Assembly: GCF_001485435.1 (NCBI RefSeq)
Contig: NZ_BCMS01000001.1
Coordinates: 3,078,267-3,142,266 of the forward strand
DNA from: Deinococcus grandis
GTDB lineage: Bacteria > Deinococcota > Deinococci > Deinococcales > Deinococcaceae
Direction: 5' to 3'
Length of the DNA: 64,000 bases
Positions 22,259-30,615 of this stretch are shown piece by piece (within the stretch, counting starts at the first letter, position 1; every line of letters starts with the position of its first letter). The notes beneath the pieces are model-generated. The model was not told the origin of the DNA and made no database searches. It saw only the letters and a list, made by a program, of their open reading frames with translations. The translations under genes and the position numbers were made by a program.

Positions 22259-23770
22259 ATGAATCGCGCCCTGCTGCTCCTGTCCCTGCCCGCCCTGCTC
22301 CTCGCCCCTGCCCGCGCGCAGGCGGCCCAGGCCACCAAGACGACCCTGAGCACCTGTGGGGCGTACACCGTGAAGACCGTGGAAAACGGCTTCGAGGACC
22401 CGCCGGACCGCGTGACCCTGTCGCGGGCGGGCGTGACGTACGCGACCGTCGAGGACACGATGGTCAGTGTGGACTGGTGCCGGGACGTGACGGGGGACGG
22501 CGTGCCGGAGGTGCTGCTGGCGGGCTTCTCGGGCGGCGCGCACTGCTGCTTCACGCATCACCTGTACTCGCTGACCTCGCCGCCCCGCAAGCTCCTGACG
22601 GCGTTCAGCGCGCACAGCGACACGCTGGAGGCGCGGCAGCTCGACGGGCGCGGGCCGCTGGAACTGGTCGGGTCGGACTGGCGCTTCGCGTACGGGTACG
22701 GCATGAGTTTCGCGGAGAGTGCGCCGCTGCCGGTGGTGTACTCGCTGCTGCCCACGCCGGGCGGCGCGCGGTTCGTGGAGAACACGCGGGCCTTTGCGGG
22801 GTTCATGGAGGCGTACGCGCTGACGGCGCCGGAGGACGAGCGGTTCAGCGGTGGGGTGCTGGTGGAGTACGCGACGCGGGTGCTGACGCGCGGGGCGGAT
22901 GCGGCGGACGGGTGGGCGCGCGGCCTGGAGGCGCCGTTCGCGGCGTGGCTGGCGAACTACGGGCCGGACATCCAGCAGGACGTGTCGGATGTCGGGATGT
23001 GGGACTGGCCCACGCGGGCCGGGGTGAACCCGGAGGCGCGGCGGGGTGGGATCGGCGGGGCGTTCCTCACGCCGGGCACGCGGGCGTACCTGGGGCAGGT
23101 GATCGGCACGGACGCGGCGACGCTGCGCCTGTACCGCGCGCAGGGGTCGGAGGTGGTGGCCGGGCCCGTGCTGCTGTCGGTGCCCGTGACCCGTGACGGG
23201 TACGGGGAGCCGGTCGTGCCGGTGTGGCCCCAGGTGACGGTGCGCCGCGCGTCGGGCCGCGATGACGCGCTGCTGCGGGACGCGCGCAGCGGCAGCGTCC
23301 GCTACCTGCCGGTGCGCCTGTCGGCGGGCGGGATGACGGAACTGAAGGACGACGCGCTGGGCGTCACGGCGCGCCTGCTGGGGGACCTGAGTGGCGTGGC
23401 GGGGCACGTGGCGGCGCAGTTCCGGGACGTGAGGCGCACGCCCGAGCAGCAGGCCGAGGTGCGGCGGCGCGTGCAGGCGGCCGTGACCCGCGCGCAGCCG
23501 TGGTTGGCGGACTGGAAGGGCCAGGAGGCGTTCGAGCTGGAGCGGCTGGGGAACTTCACGTTCAGCTCCGTGCGGCTGTTGACGGACACGCCCACGCGGG
23601 CGCAGGCGGTCATGACGACCACGGTGGGCTTCACGGACGCGAGGACGGACAGCGAGTACGTGAACGGCGAGCGCTTCACGATGATCGTGAACCTCGCGCG
23701 CGGCGCGCAGGGCTGGGGGGTGACGGACTGGACGCTGGTGCCCCGCACGGGCGAACTGTACGAGGAGTGA
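22259..23770 (+). CDS. Secreted protein of unknown function with FG-GAP-like segment
   Basis: This 503-residue protein starts with a clear signal peptide (MNRALLLLSLPALLLAPARAQA). Near residue 80 it has DVTGDGVPEVLLAGFSGGAHCC, a calcium-loop-like FG-GAP/VCBS motif, within VDWCRDVTGDG, which suggests a small propeller-like or EF-loop fold. The C-terminal ~110 residues (from about residue 395) look like a separate helical plus beta domain. GGAGG lies six bases before the ATG. The stop codon TGA is also the left flanking repeat of palindromic element copy 2. I cannot assign a function. Confidence 0.65.
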   Translation: MNRALLLLSLPALLLAPARAQAAQATKTTLSTCGAYTVKTVENGFEDPPDRVTLSRAGVTYATVEDTMVSVDWCRDVTGDGVPEVLLAGFSGGAHCCFTHHLYSLTSPPRKLLTAFSAHSDTLEARQLDGRGPLELVGSDWRFAYGYGMSFAESAPLPVVYSLLPTPGGARFVENTRAFAGFMEAYALTAPEDERFSGGVLVEYATRVLTRGADAADGWARGLEAPFAAWLANYGPDIQQDVSDVGMWDWPTRAGVNPEARRGGIGGAFLTPGTRAYLGQVIGTDAATLRLYRAQGSEVVAGPVLLSVPVTRDGYGEPVVPVWPQVTVRRASGRDDALLRDARSGSVRYLPVRLSAGGMTELKDDALGVTARLLGDLSGVAGHVAAQFRDVRRTPEQQAEVRRRVQAAVTRAQPWLADWKGQEAFELERLGNFTFSSVRLLTDTPTRAQAVMTTTVGFTDARTDSEYVNGERFTMIVNLARGAQGWGVTDWTLVPRTGELYEE

Positions 23771-23906
23771 TCCGGACTCCGGTTGAAAGGTTTGCAAAAT
23801 CTTTCAACCCGAGCGGATGCGAGAAGGAGCAAAGCGGGTTCCGGACGTGGAGCTGGCAATCCGGTGAAGTTCCGGATTGTCAGCGAAACAAACGGAATCC
23901 GTATGA
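23768..23906. repeat. TGA-flanked palindromic element, copy 2
   Basis: A 133-bp element (23771-23903) lies between two TGA triplets. The left TGA is the stop codon of the preceding gene. It starts TCCGGACTCCGG and ends CGGAATCCGTA. It contains a hairpin of GGTTGAAAG with CTTTCAACC around TTTGCAAAAT. Orientation is the same as copy 1. Confidence 0.88.
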
Positions 23907-23998
23907 GACGGACTCCGCACAGCTGCGCGGCAGGGCGATCAGGTGAGAACCGGGTCCGGGTCGGTCGGTGAAGCGGCTGGCATCCTTGAACAGCGCAG

Positions 23999-24031
23999 CG
24001 CGCCGCCCGGCACTGACTCCCGGGCGGCGCG
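23999..24031 (-). terminator. Hairpin downstream of the IclR gene
   Basis: A 12-bp perfect stem (CGCGCCGCCCGG/CCGGGCGGCGCG, 9-base loop) lies 16 bases past the IclR stop. There is no T-run after it, so termination is probable but not certain. Confidence 0.55.
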
Positions 24032-24047
24032 TTGGGTCGGGGGTGGG

Positions 24048-24773
24048 TTACGGGAGGGCTTCGGCCTCGCGGACGATCTGCACGACGCGTTCGCGGATGT
24101 GGCGTTCCTCGCGCAGGTAGCGCTGGGCGCTCATCTGCACGCCGATGGCGGCCACGACGGTGTCGGTGTCGCCGTGCGCGGTGTGCAGCGCGTGGTAGGG
24201 CACGCCCAGGGTGCACTGGCCGGGCACCCATTCCTCGATGGAGTAGGCGTACCCGAGGCGTTTGACCTTGGCGACCTCGGTGCGCCACTCGTCCAGGCTG
24301 GTGATGGAGCTGGGCGTGCAGGCGGCGAAGGTGCGGGGGGTCATGTCGGCGTGGGCGTAGAGGATCTTGCCGCTGGCGGTGGCGGTGGCGGGCAGGTAGA
24401 TGTCCAGCGGCAGGTCGATGTCGGCGTCGGGGTGGCGTTCGCGGATGGCGGCGACGACCTCGTCCCCTTCGAGGATGCACAGGAACGCCACGGCGCGGAC
24501 TTCCAGCGCGAGGCGGGTGATGAGTGAGCGGGCTTCCTGGAACCACGGCAGCGAGGAGGTGAGCTGGGCGCCCATCTCGGCGATGTGCCAGGAGAGGCGG
24601 TATTTGCCTGCGGGGGTGCGGCGCAGGAATCCGGCCTCGGTCAGTCCGGCGAGGTAGGCGTGGGCGGTGGCCCGGGGAACTCCCAGGTGCGCGGCGAGCG
24701 CACGGACGCCCCATTCGGGCTGTTCGGCGCTGAATGCGCCCAGGATGTTGGCCGCCTTCTGAAGAGAGAGCAC
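24048..24773 (-). CDS. IclR-family transcriptional regulator
   Basis: This 241-residue regulator has an N-terminal winged helix-turn-helix (LQKAANILGAFSAEQPEWGVRALAAHLGVPRATAHAYLAGLTEAGFLRR) and a C-terminal GAF-like effector domain with the typical LPATATASGKILYA and RTEVAKVKRLGYAYSIEEWVPGQCTLGVP blocks. The GTG start at 24773 follows TAGGCT with a 6-base gap, indicating a leaderless transcript. It faces a cytochrome c gene across a 100-base region containing a palindrome that may be its operator. The ligand cannot be deduced. Confidence 0.88.
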   Translation of the reverse strand: MLSLQKAANILGAFSAEQPEWGVRALAAHLGVPRATAHAYLAGLTEAGFLRRTPAGKYRLSWHIAEMGAQLTSSLPWFQEARSLITRLALEVRAVAFLCILEGDEVVAAIRERHPDADIDLPLDIYLPATATASGKILYAHADMTPRTFAACTPSSITSLDEWRTEVAKVKRLGYAYSIEEWVPGQCTLGVPYHALHTAHGDTDTVVAAIGVQMSAQRYLREERHIRERVVQIVREAEALP

Positions 24774-24798
24774 CCGTCCAGCCTACAGGGACGAGCCC

Positions 24799-24813
24799 GG
24801 ATTGTATACATCC
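24799..24813. promoter_or_regulatory. Possible IclR operator
   Basis: GGATTGTATACATCC is a near-perfect palindrome around TGTATACA. It sits in the divergent promoter region, 26 bases from the IclR start and 60 bases from the cytochrome c start. Confidence 0.35.
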
Positions 24814-24873
24814 TTCCCCCCCACTGTACCCGGTTCATCCACCCCCGGCCCGCACGCCGCTAGAGTGCCCGGC

Positions 24874-25290
24874 GTGCGCCGCGCCCCTGCCCTGCTCCTG
24901 CTGCCCCTCCTGGCCTCCCTGAGTGCCGTGGCGACCGGGACCCCCACCCCCGCCACGCCGCCTGCCGTCCCCACGTCCGCGCAGGCCGCGCAGCTTCAGC
25001 GTGGCGAGACCACCTACTTCCTGGCCTGCGCAATCTGCCACGGCGACCGTCTGGAGGGCGTCAGCGCCCCCGGACTGGGTGGCGAAGACTTCCGCGCGCT
25101 GTACCGCACGCTGCCGCCCCGCGCGCTGCACGACCTGATCCGCGACACCATGCCGGACGACCGCCGGGGCACCCTGAGCGCCCAGGAGGTGCTGGACGTC
25201 ACCGCGTACCTGCTGCGCGAGAACGACCTGCCCCGGCCCGAGGGAGCGTTGGGGGCCGAGACGCTCGACCACGTCCCGCCGACGCCCTGA
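24874..25290 (+). CDS. Secreted monohaem c-type cytochrome
   Basis: The 138-residue product begins with a signal peptide (MRRAPALLLLPLLASLSAVATG) and has a single haem-attachment motif, CAICH, near residue 50. Its sixth ligand is probably the Met in DTMPDDRRGTLSAQEVLDVTAYLL. It should be a small periplasmic electron carrier. The GTG at 24874 is chosen because TAGAGT ends seven bases before it and the signal peptide follows directly. It is divergent from the IclR gene. Confidence 0.85.
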   Translation: MRRAPALLLLPLLASLSAVATGTPTPATPPAVPTSAQAAQLQRGETTYFLACAICHGDRLEGVSAPGLGGEDFRALYRTLPPRALHDLIRDTMPDDRRGTLSAQEVLDVTAYLLRENDLPRPEGALGAETLDHVPPTP

Positions 25291-25341
25291 CGATCGGCGG
25301 GCCCGGGCCGACTGCGCCCGGACCCGCTCCCAGCACGCGCC

Positions 25342-26360
<1,019 letters not shown>

Positions 26361-26364
<4 letters not shown>

Positions 26365-26774
26365 GCGGGCACCTCCAGCGACTCCACGCGGAAGCCCTGC
26401 CCCTGCGCCGAAGCCAGCGTGGCGTCCAGCGCGGGCGTGCCGCTCAGGGCCAGCAGGTGCAGGCTCTGCACGGCGCGGGCGTGCAGCTGCGCGGCCAGTT
26501 CGCTACCCTCGAACGCGTCGGGCATCTCCGCGCGGACCAGCACGTCGCCCTGCTCGGCGCGGAAGTCCGGGTGCAGCGTCCACTCCTTCGAGAAGGTGTC
26601 CCAGTTCGCGCCGTGCGGGGCGTCCCACTGCACGAACGCCACCACCCAGCCCTGCGCGCGGGCCTGGGCGACGTGGTGCGCCCAGTCGCGCGCCACCGAC
26701 CGCTCGTCGGGCCGGTCGTCCAGATCGTGACGCTGCGCGTTCAGGAGCAGCAGGGCGTGCGCGGAAAGGGTCAT
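26361..26774 (-). CDS. Isochorismatase-like protein lacking the catalytic triad
   Basis: The 137-residue protein has the isochorismatase/cysteine hydrolase pattern: a hydrophobic first strand, a W-x-x-H-V-x-x-A-R block, VVAFVQWDAP, then GDVLVRAEMPDAFEGSELAAQL and HLLALSGTPALDATLASAQGQGF. All three catalytic positions look replaced: Asp by Asn in LLLLNAQ, Lys by Arg in VLVRAEM, and Cys by Ala in SGTPALDAT. It is also shorter than typical members (about 180 residues). It probably binds rather than hydrolyses. TATCCT lies 7 bases before the ATG. It is co-translated with the M42 peptidase. Confidence 0.72.
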
Positions 26775-26853
26775 GCCGCCCAGGATAGCGGCCCCACGCC
26801 CGCCGGGACGGCACGACCGCTGACGGTCTGCCCCGTCCGGCACGCCCGCAGGC

Positions 26854-27795
26854 TCAGGGGACGGTCAGGACCAGTTTGCCGACCGTGCGCCCGGTCTCCT
26901 GCGCGCGGTGGGCGTCGGCGACCTGCGCGAGCGGGAAGGTGCGGCTCACGTGCGAGCGCAGCGCCCCGGCCGTCACCAGCTTCACCAGGGTGTTCAGCCC
27001 CGCGCGCGACGGGTACACGAGGATGCGCGCCGCGTGCACGCCCAGCGCCTGCGCCCGCGCCGCGTCGGGCTGCGCGGCGATGCACACCAGCCACCCGCCG
27101 GGCCGCAGGACCTCCAGCGAGCGCGTGGCGGTGTCGCCGCCCACGGTGTCCAGCACGGCGTCCAGGCCCTGCACCTGCTCCTCGAAGGGCCGGGCGCGGT
27201 AGTCGATGACCTCGTCGGCGCCCAGGGACCGCACGAAGTCCACGTTGGGCGCGGACGCGGTGGCGATCACGTGCGCGCCGCGCGCGCGGGCCAGCTGCAC
27301 CGCGTAGTGCCCGACCCCCCCGGCCCCGGCGTGGATCAGGATCCGCTGCCCGGCGCGCAGGTCCATGCGGTCCAGCGCCTGCTCGGCGGTCAGGGCGGCC
27401 AGGGTCATGGCGGCGGCGTCCGCGTGGCTCAGCGCGGCAGGCTTGATGGTGATGTCCCCGGCGCGGGCCAGGACGTACTCGGCGTACGCACCGGGCTGCT
27501 CGGGGAAGGCCAGCATGCCGAACACCTCGTCGCCCACGGCGAACTCCACCACGAAGGGGCCCACGGCCACCACCTCGCCGGACACGTCCCAGCCCAGCAC
27601 GGCGGGCAGCGTGGGCAGCGGACCGTTCCGGCGCACCTTGGTGTCCACCGGGTTGATGCTCACGGCGCGCACGCGCACGAGCACCTCACCCAGGCCGGGC
27701 GTGGGGACGGGGCGGGTGGCGGGGCGCAGCACCTCGGGCCCGCCGGGCTGCGCGAGTTCGATCACGGTCATGGTCTGGGGGATGGCAGTGGGCAT
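26854..27795 (-). CDS. NADP-dependent MDR-family quinone/alkenal oxidoreductase
   Basis: The 313-residue protein belongs to the medium-chain reductase family without structural or catalytic zinc. It has VRVRAVSINPVDTKVRRNG, the GWDVSGEVVAVG strand, and the nucleotide-binding block ILIHAGAGGVGHYAVQLARARGAHVIATAS. Such enzymes reduce quinones or reactive alkenals with NADPH. AGGAG lies six bases before the ATG at 27795. It is divergent from an HxlR-type redox-sensing regulator, which probably controls it. Confidence 0.88.
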   Translation of the reverse strand: MPTAIPQTMTVIELAQPGGPEVLRPATRPVPTPGLGEVLVRVRAVSINPVDTKVRRNGPLPTLPAVLGWDVSGEVVAVGPFVVEFAVGDEVFGMLAFPEQPGAYAEYVLARAGDITIKPAALSHADAAAMTLAALTAEQALDRMDLRAGQRILIHAGAGGVGHYAVQLARARGAHVIATASAPNVDFVRSLGADEVIDYRARPFEEQVQGLDAVLDTVGGDTATRSLEVLRPGGWLVCIAAQPDAARAQALGVHAARILVYPSRAGLNTLVKLVTAGALRSHVSRTFPLAQVADAHRAQETGRTVGKLVLTVP

Positions 27796-27912
27796 GGGTG
27801 CTCCTGCGGCGGGCACGCCAGGGCGCCCGCCGGTCTGAACTGGGAGGTTGGGGCAGGCGGGCGGCTCCCCCCTGCGGTGCCCCCAGTGTGCCAGGGTACC
27901 CACGCATTGCCA

Positions 27913-27940
27913 AGTACGTACAGCAAAGGTAGGTACGCAC
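27913..27940. promoter_or_regulatory. Candidate HxlR operator
   Basis: AAGTACGTAC and GGTAGGTACGCAC contain two GTAC-centred motifs 17 bases apart, lying between the MDR gene and the HxlR-type gene. Paired sites of this kind are expected for dimeric HxlR/YodB-type repressors. Confidence 0.4.
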
Positions 27941-27973
27941 ATTCTGGGAACCGTGAAGACCTATCCTGGCCGC

Positions 27974-28333
27974 ATGACCGCCCCCGCCCCGCACCTCGCC
28001 CCCACCGAGCCGCCCCCCACCTGCGCCGTCACGACCACCGTGTCCGTGATCGGCGGGAAGTGGAAGGCCGTCGCGGTGTACCACCTGCTCGGCGGGCCGC
28101 GCCGCTTCTCGGACCTCCAGCGGCGCATGCCGGGCGTCACGCAGCGCATCCTGACCCTGCAACTGCGCGAACTCGAAGCGGACGGCCTCGTGCACCGCGA
28201 GGTCTACCCGCAGGTCCCCCCGAAAGTGGAGTACTCGCTGACCCCGCTGGGGCAGACGCTAGAACCCATCGTGCGCGCCATGCTCGCCTGGGGCGAAACG
28301 TACCGCCAGCGGGAACAGGACACAACGGACTGA
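27974..28333 (+). CDS. HxlR-family transcriptional regulator
   Basis: The 119-residue protein is a winged-helix regulator with the family pattern SVIGGKWKAVAVYHLLGGPRRFSDLQRRMPGVTQRILTLQLRELEADGLVHREVYPQVPPKVEYSLTPLG. A single Cys at residue 17, just before the first helix, matches the redox-sensing Cys of YodB/HypR-type members that respond to quinones and aldehydes. TATCCT lies six bases before the ATG (leaderless). Its position facing an MDR oxidoreductase fits a reactive-electrophile response. Confidence 0.9.
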   Translation: MTAPAPHLAPTEPPPTCAVTTTVSVIGGKWKAVAVYHLLGGPRRFSDLQRRMPGVTQRILTLQLRELEADGLVHREVYPQVPPKVEYSLTPLGQTLEPIVRAMLAWGETYRQREQDTTD

Positions 28334-28365
28334 GGGCCGACCTCCACACCGGAAGGTCGGCCCTC
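28332..28365. terminator. Bidirectional terminator hairpin
   Basis: A 12-bp perfect stem (GAGGGCCGACCT/AGGTCGGCCCTC, 10-base loop) lies between the convergent HxlR and fabI genes and begins within the HxlR stop codon. Confidence 0.75.
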
Positions 28366-28377
28366 AGGGGGCAGCGC

Positions 28378-29172
28378 TCAGCTCGGCTGTTCGATCTTCA
28401 TGGCCATGATGCTGGAGCCCGCGTCCACGTACACGGTCTGTCCGGTCACGCCGCTGCCCAGGTCGCTCAGCAGGAACAGGGCCAGCTTGCCGACTTCCTC
28501 GGGGGTGGCGTTGCGGCCCAGCGGGGCAGCCTCGGCGGCCTTCTCGAACATGCTGCCGAAGCCGGGGATGCTGCGCGCGGCGATGGTCCGCATGGGGCCG
28601 GCGCTGATGGTGTTCACGCGCACACCGGCGGCGCCCATCTCGCTGGCGAGGTAGCGGGTGGTGGCCTCCAGCGCGGCCTTGGCGACGCCCATGACGTTGT
28701 ACTTGGGCACGACCTTCTGCGAGGCGTGGTACGTGAGGCTGACGATGCTGGCGCCGGGGCGCAGCAGCGGTTCGGCGTGGCGGGCGGTGGAGACCAGGGT
28801 GTACGCGCTGACGTTCAGGGCGGTGTTCCAGTCGGCCTCGGTCGTGTCGAGGAAACGGCCGTCCATGGCGGTGCGGGGCGCGAACGCGATGGAGTGGATC
28901 AGGTAGTCCAGCTGCCCGAACTCCTCCTTCACGCGGGCGAACAGCGCGGTCAGGTCCTCCTCGCTGGTCGCGTCGGCCTGCTGGGCCCACACGCCTTCCT
29001 TCCCGGTCAGGAGCTTGTCGAGTTCGCTCTTGAGGCGCTCGCCCTGGTAGGAGAAGCCCACGCGGCACCCGGCCGAGAGAAGCTGCTCGGCGATGGCCCA
29101 GCCGAGGCTGCGGGCGTTCGCGACGCCCATCACCAGGGCGGTCTTGTCACTCAGGTCAATCTGCACCGTCAT
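28378..29172 (-). CDS. fabI: Enoyl-[acyl-carrier-protein] reductase (NADH) FabI
   Basis: FabI does the last reduction in fatty-acid elongation. The 264-residue short-chain dehydrogenase has the FabI-type cofactor site ALVMGVANARSLGWAIA, the DYLIHSIAFAP strand, and the catalytic pair in YHASQKVVPKYNVMGVAKAALEAT (Tyr-x6-Lys). SAGPMRTIAARSIPGF is the substrate loop. This is the triclosan-binding class of enoyl reductase. TAGAGT ends seven bases before the ATG (leaderless). Confidence 0.95.
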   Translation of the reverse strand: MTVQIDLSDKTALVMGVANARSLGWAIAEQLLSAGCRVGFSYQGERLKSELDKLLTGKEGVWAQQADATSEEDLTALFARVKEEFGQLDYLIHSIAFAPRTAMDGRFLDTTEADWNTALNVSAYTLVSTARHAEPLLRPGASIVSLTYHASQKVVPKYNVMGVAKAALEATTRYLASEMGAAGVRVNTISAGPMRTIAARSIPGFGSMFEKAAEAAPLGRNATPEEVGKLALFLLSDLGSGVTGQTVYVDAGSSIMAMKIEQPS

Positions 29173-29308
29173 GCGGGGGACTCTAGCAACCCCGCGCCCG
29201 ACGGCGCTGATGCGGGTGCAAAAAATCGGACCGCGCGCGGCACTTCACGGTGCGGGGTGTGCAAAAAGCGTCAGAATCCGGTGAGAGATGACACGCGATA
29301 CTGGGCTG

Positions 29309-30037
29309 ATGTTGCTTCACGCGCCGCACCTGAGCGCGCCGCACGCGTTCACCACGCGGCGGGGTGGCGTTTCGGTCGGCCCCTACGCCGGGCTGAACCT
29401 GGACGACCGTGAGGACGACCCGGCGGCGGTCGCGGGGAACCGCGCGCAGCTGACCGGGGCGCTGGGCTTCACGCCCGCGCAGGTGGCGCGCCTGACGCAG
29501 GTGCACGGGACCGACGTGGTGACCGTGACCGGCGGCGGCCACTGGACCGGGGACGCGCTGGTCACCGGGCAGGCGGGCGTGCTGCTGGCGATCGGCACCG
29601 CCGACTGCTACCCGCTGCTGCTGGAGGACCCCCAGGCGGGCGTGCTGGGCGCCGCGCACGCCGGGTGGAAGGGCACGCTGGGCCGCATCGGCGCGCGCAC
29701 CGTGGAGGCCATGACGGCGCTGGGCGCCCGCCCGGAGCGGATCCGCGCGGCGGTCGGGCCGGGCATCTGCGCCGCCGCGTACCCGGTGGGTCAGGGCGTC
29801 GCGGACGCCTTCGCGGGGGCCGGGCTGGGCGCGTTCGTGCAGCCCGGCGCGGACGGCCCGCACCTGGATCTCGCCGGGGCGAACCGCGCCGCGCTGCTGG
29901 ACGCGGGCGTGCCCGGCGCGCAGGTGTGGGTCAGTGGACGCTGCTCCACGGAAGGCGACTTCTACTCGTTCCGGCGCGACGCCGGGGTGACGGGGCGCAT
30001 GTGGGCCGTGATCGGCCGCGCCGGGAGCGCCGCGTGA
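29309..30037 (+). CDS. pgeF: PgeF/YfiH-type multicopper polyphenol oxidase fold, purine nucleoside phosphorylase-like
   Basis: The 242-residue protein belongs to the DUF152/YfiH family, whose members act on purine nucleosides and whose E. coli member edits peptidoglycan. The metal-site residues are in TQVHGTDVVTV (His), GTADCYPLLLED (Cys) and AAHAGWKGTLGR (His), with the late SGRCSTEGDFYSFRRD. The start is placed at ATG 29309 because GATACT ends six bases upstream; an ATG at 29288 would lie in front of this promoter. It overlaps the next gene by four bases (GTGA). Confidence 0.87.
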   Translation: MLLHAPHLSAPHAFTTRRGGVSVGPYAGLNLDDREDDPAAVAGNRAQLTGALGFTPAQVARLTQVHGTDVVTVTGGGHWTGDALVTGQAGVLLAIGTADCYPLLLEDPQAGVLGAAHAGWKGTLGRIGARTVEAMTALGARPERIRAAVGPGICAAAYPVGQGVADAFAGAGLGAFVQPGADGPHLDLAGANRAALLDAGVPGAQVWVSGRCSTEGDFYSFRRDAGVTGRMWAVIGRAGSAA

Positions 30038-30561
30038 GCCGCCCCGCCCCCTCCCGCAGCCTGCTGCGCCCGGCGGACGTGATCGACCACGTCACGCACA
30101 TCACGCCGGAATTCCTGGCGGACCGGGGCCTGCACGGGCTGCTGCTGGACCTCGACAACACCCTGGTGCCGTACGGCAGTTACGACCCGGCGGGCGTGGC
30201 GCAGACCCTGGCGTGGGTGCGGGACCTGAAACTCGCCGGGGTGGGCCTGTACCTCCTGAGCAACGCGACCGGGCAGCGGGCCGCGTTCTGGCTGGACAAA
30301 CTGGACTTCCAGGGCGTCGGGCTGGCCGGGAAGCCCAACCCCCGGGCGTTCCGTAAGGCCCTGCGCGCCCTGAAGCTGCCGCCCGCGCAGGTGGGCATGG
30401 TGGGCGACCAGCTGTTCACGGACGTGCTGGGCGGCAACCTGAGCGGCATGCACACTATTCTGGTCCGACCTCTGGTCACCAACGCCCTTCCTCATACGCG
30501 CGTGGCCCGCAGGCTGGAACGCGCGGTCCTGAAACGCTACGGGCACGACTGGCACCACTGA
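30034..30561 (+). CDS. YqeG-family HAD-IIIA phosphatase
   Basis: The 175-residue protein has the HAD motif I GLLLDLDNTLVPYG near residue 36, motif II LLSNATG near residue 74, and the late acidic motif GMVGDQLFTDVLGG near residue 128. It matches the YqeG group of HAD-IIIA phosphatases. Some relatives are phosphatidylglycerophosphatases (Gep4), so a lipid-phosphate substrate is possible but unproven. The GTG start overlaps the pgeF stop (GTGA). It is followed 55 bases later by pilB. Confidence 0.87.
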   Translation: MSRPAPSRSLLRPADVIDHVTHITPEFLADRGLHGLLLDLDNTLVPYGSYDPAGVAQTLAWVRDLKLAGVGLYLLSNATGQRAAFWLDKLDFQGVGLAGKPNPRAFRKALRALKLPPAQVGMVGDQLFTDVLGGNLSGMHTILVRPLVTNALPHTRVARRLERAVLKRYGHDWHH

Positions 30562-30615
30562 TGGCCTGTCCAGACCGTCCTCCCCATTTCCCTCACGCAA
30601 GGAGACTGAAACGTT

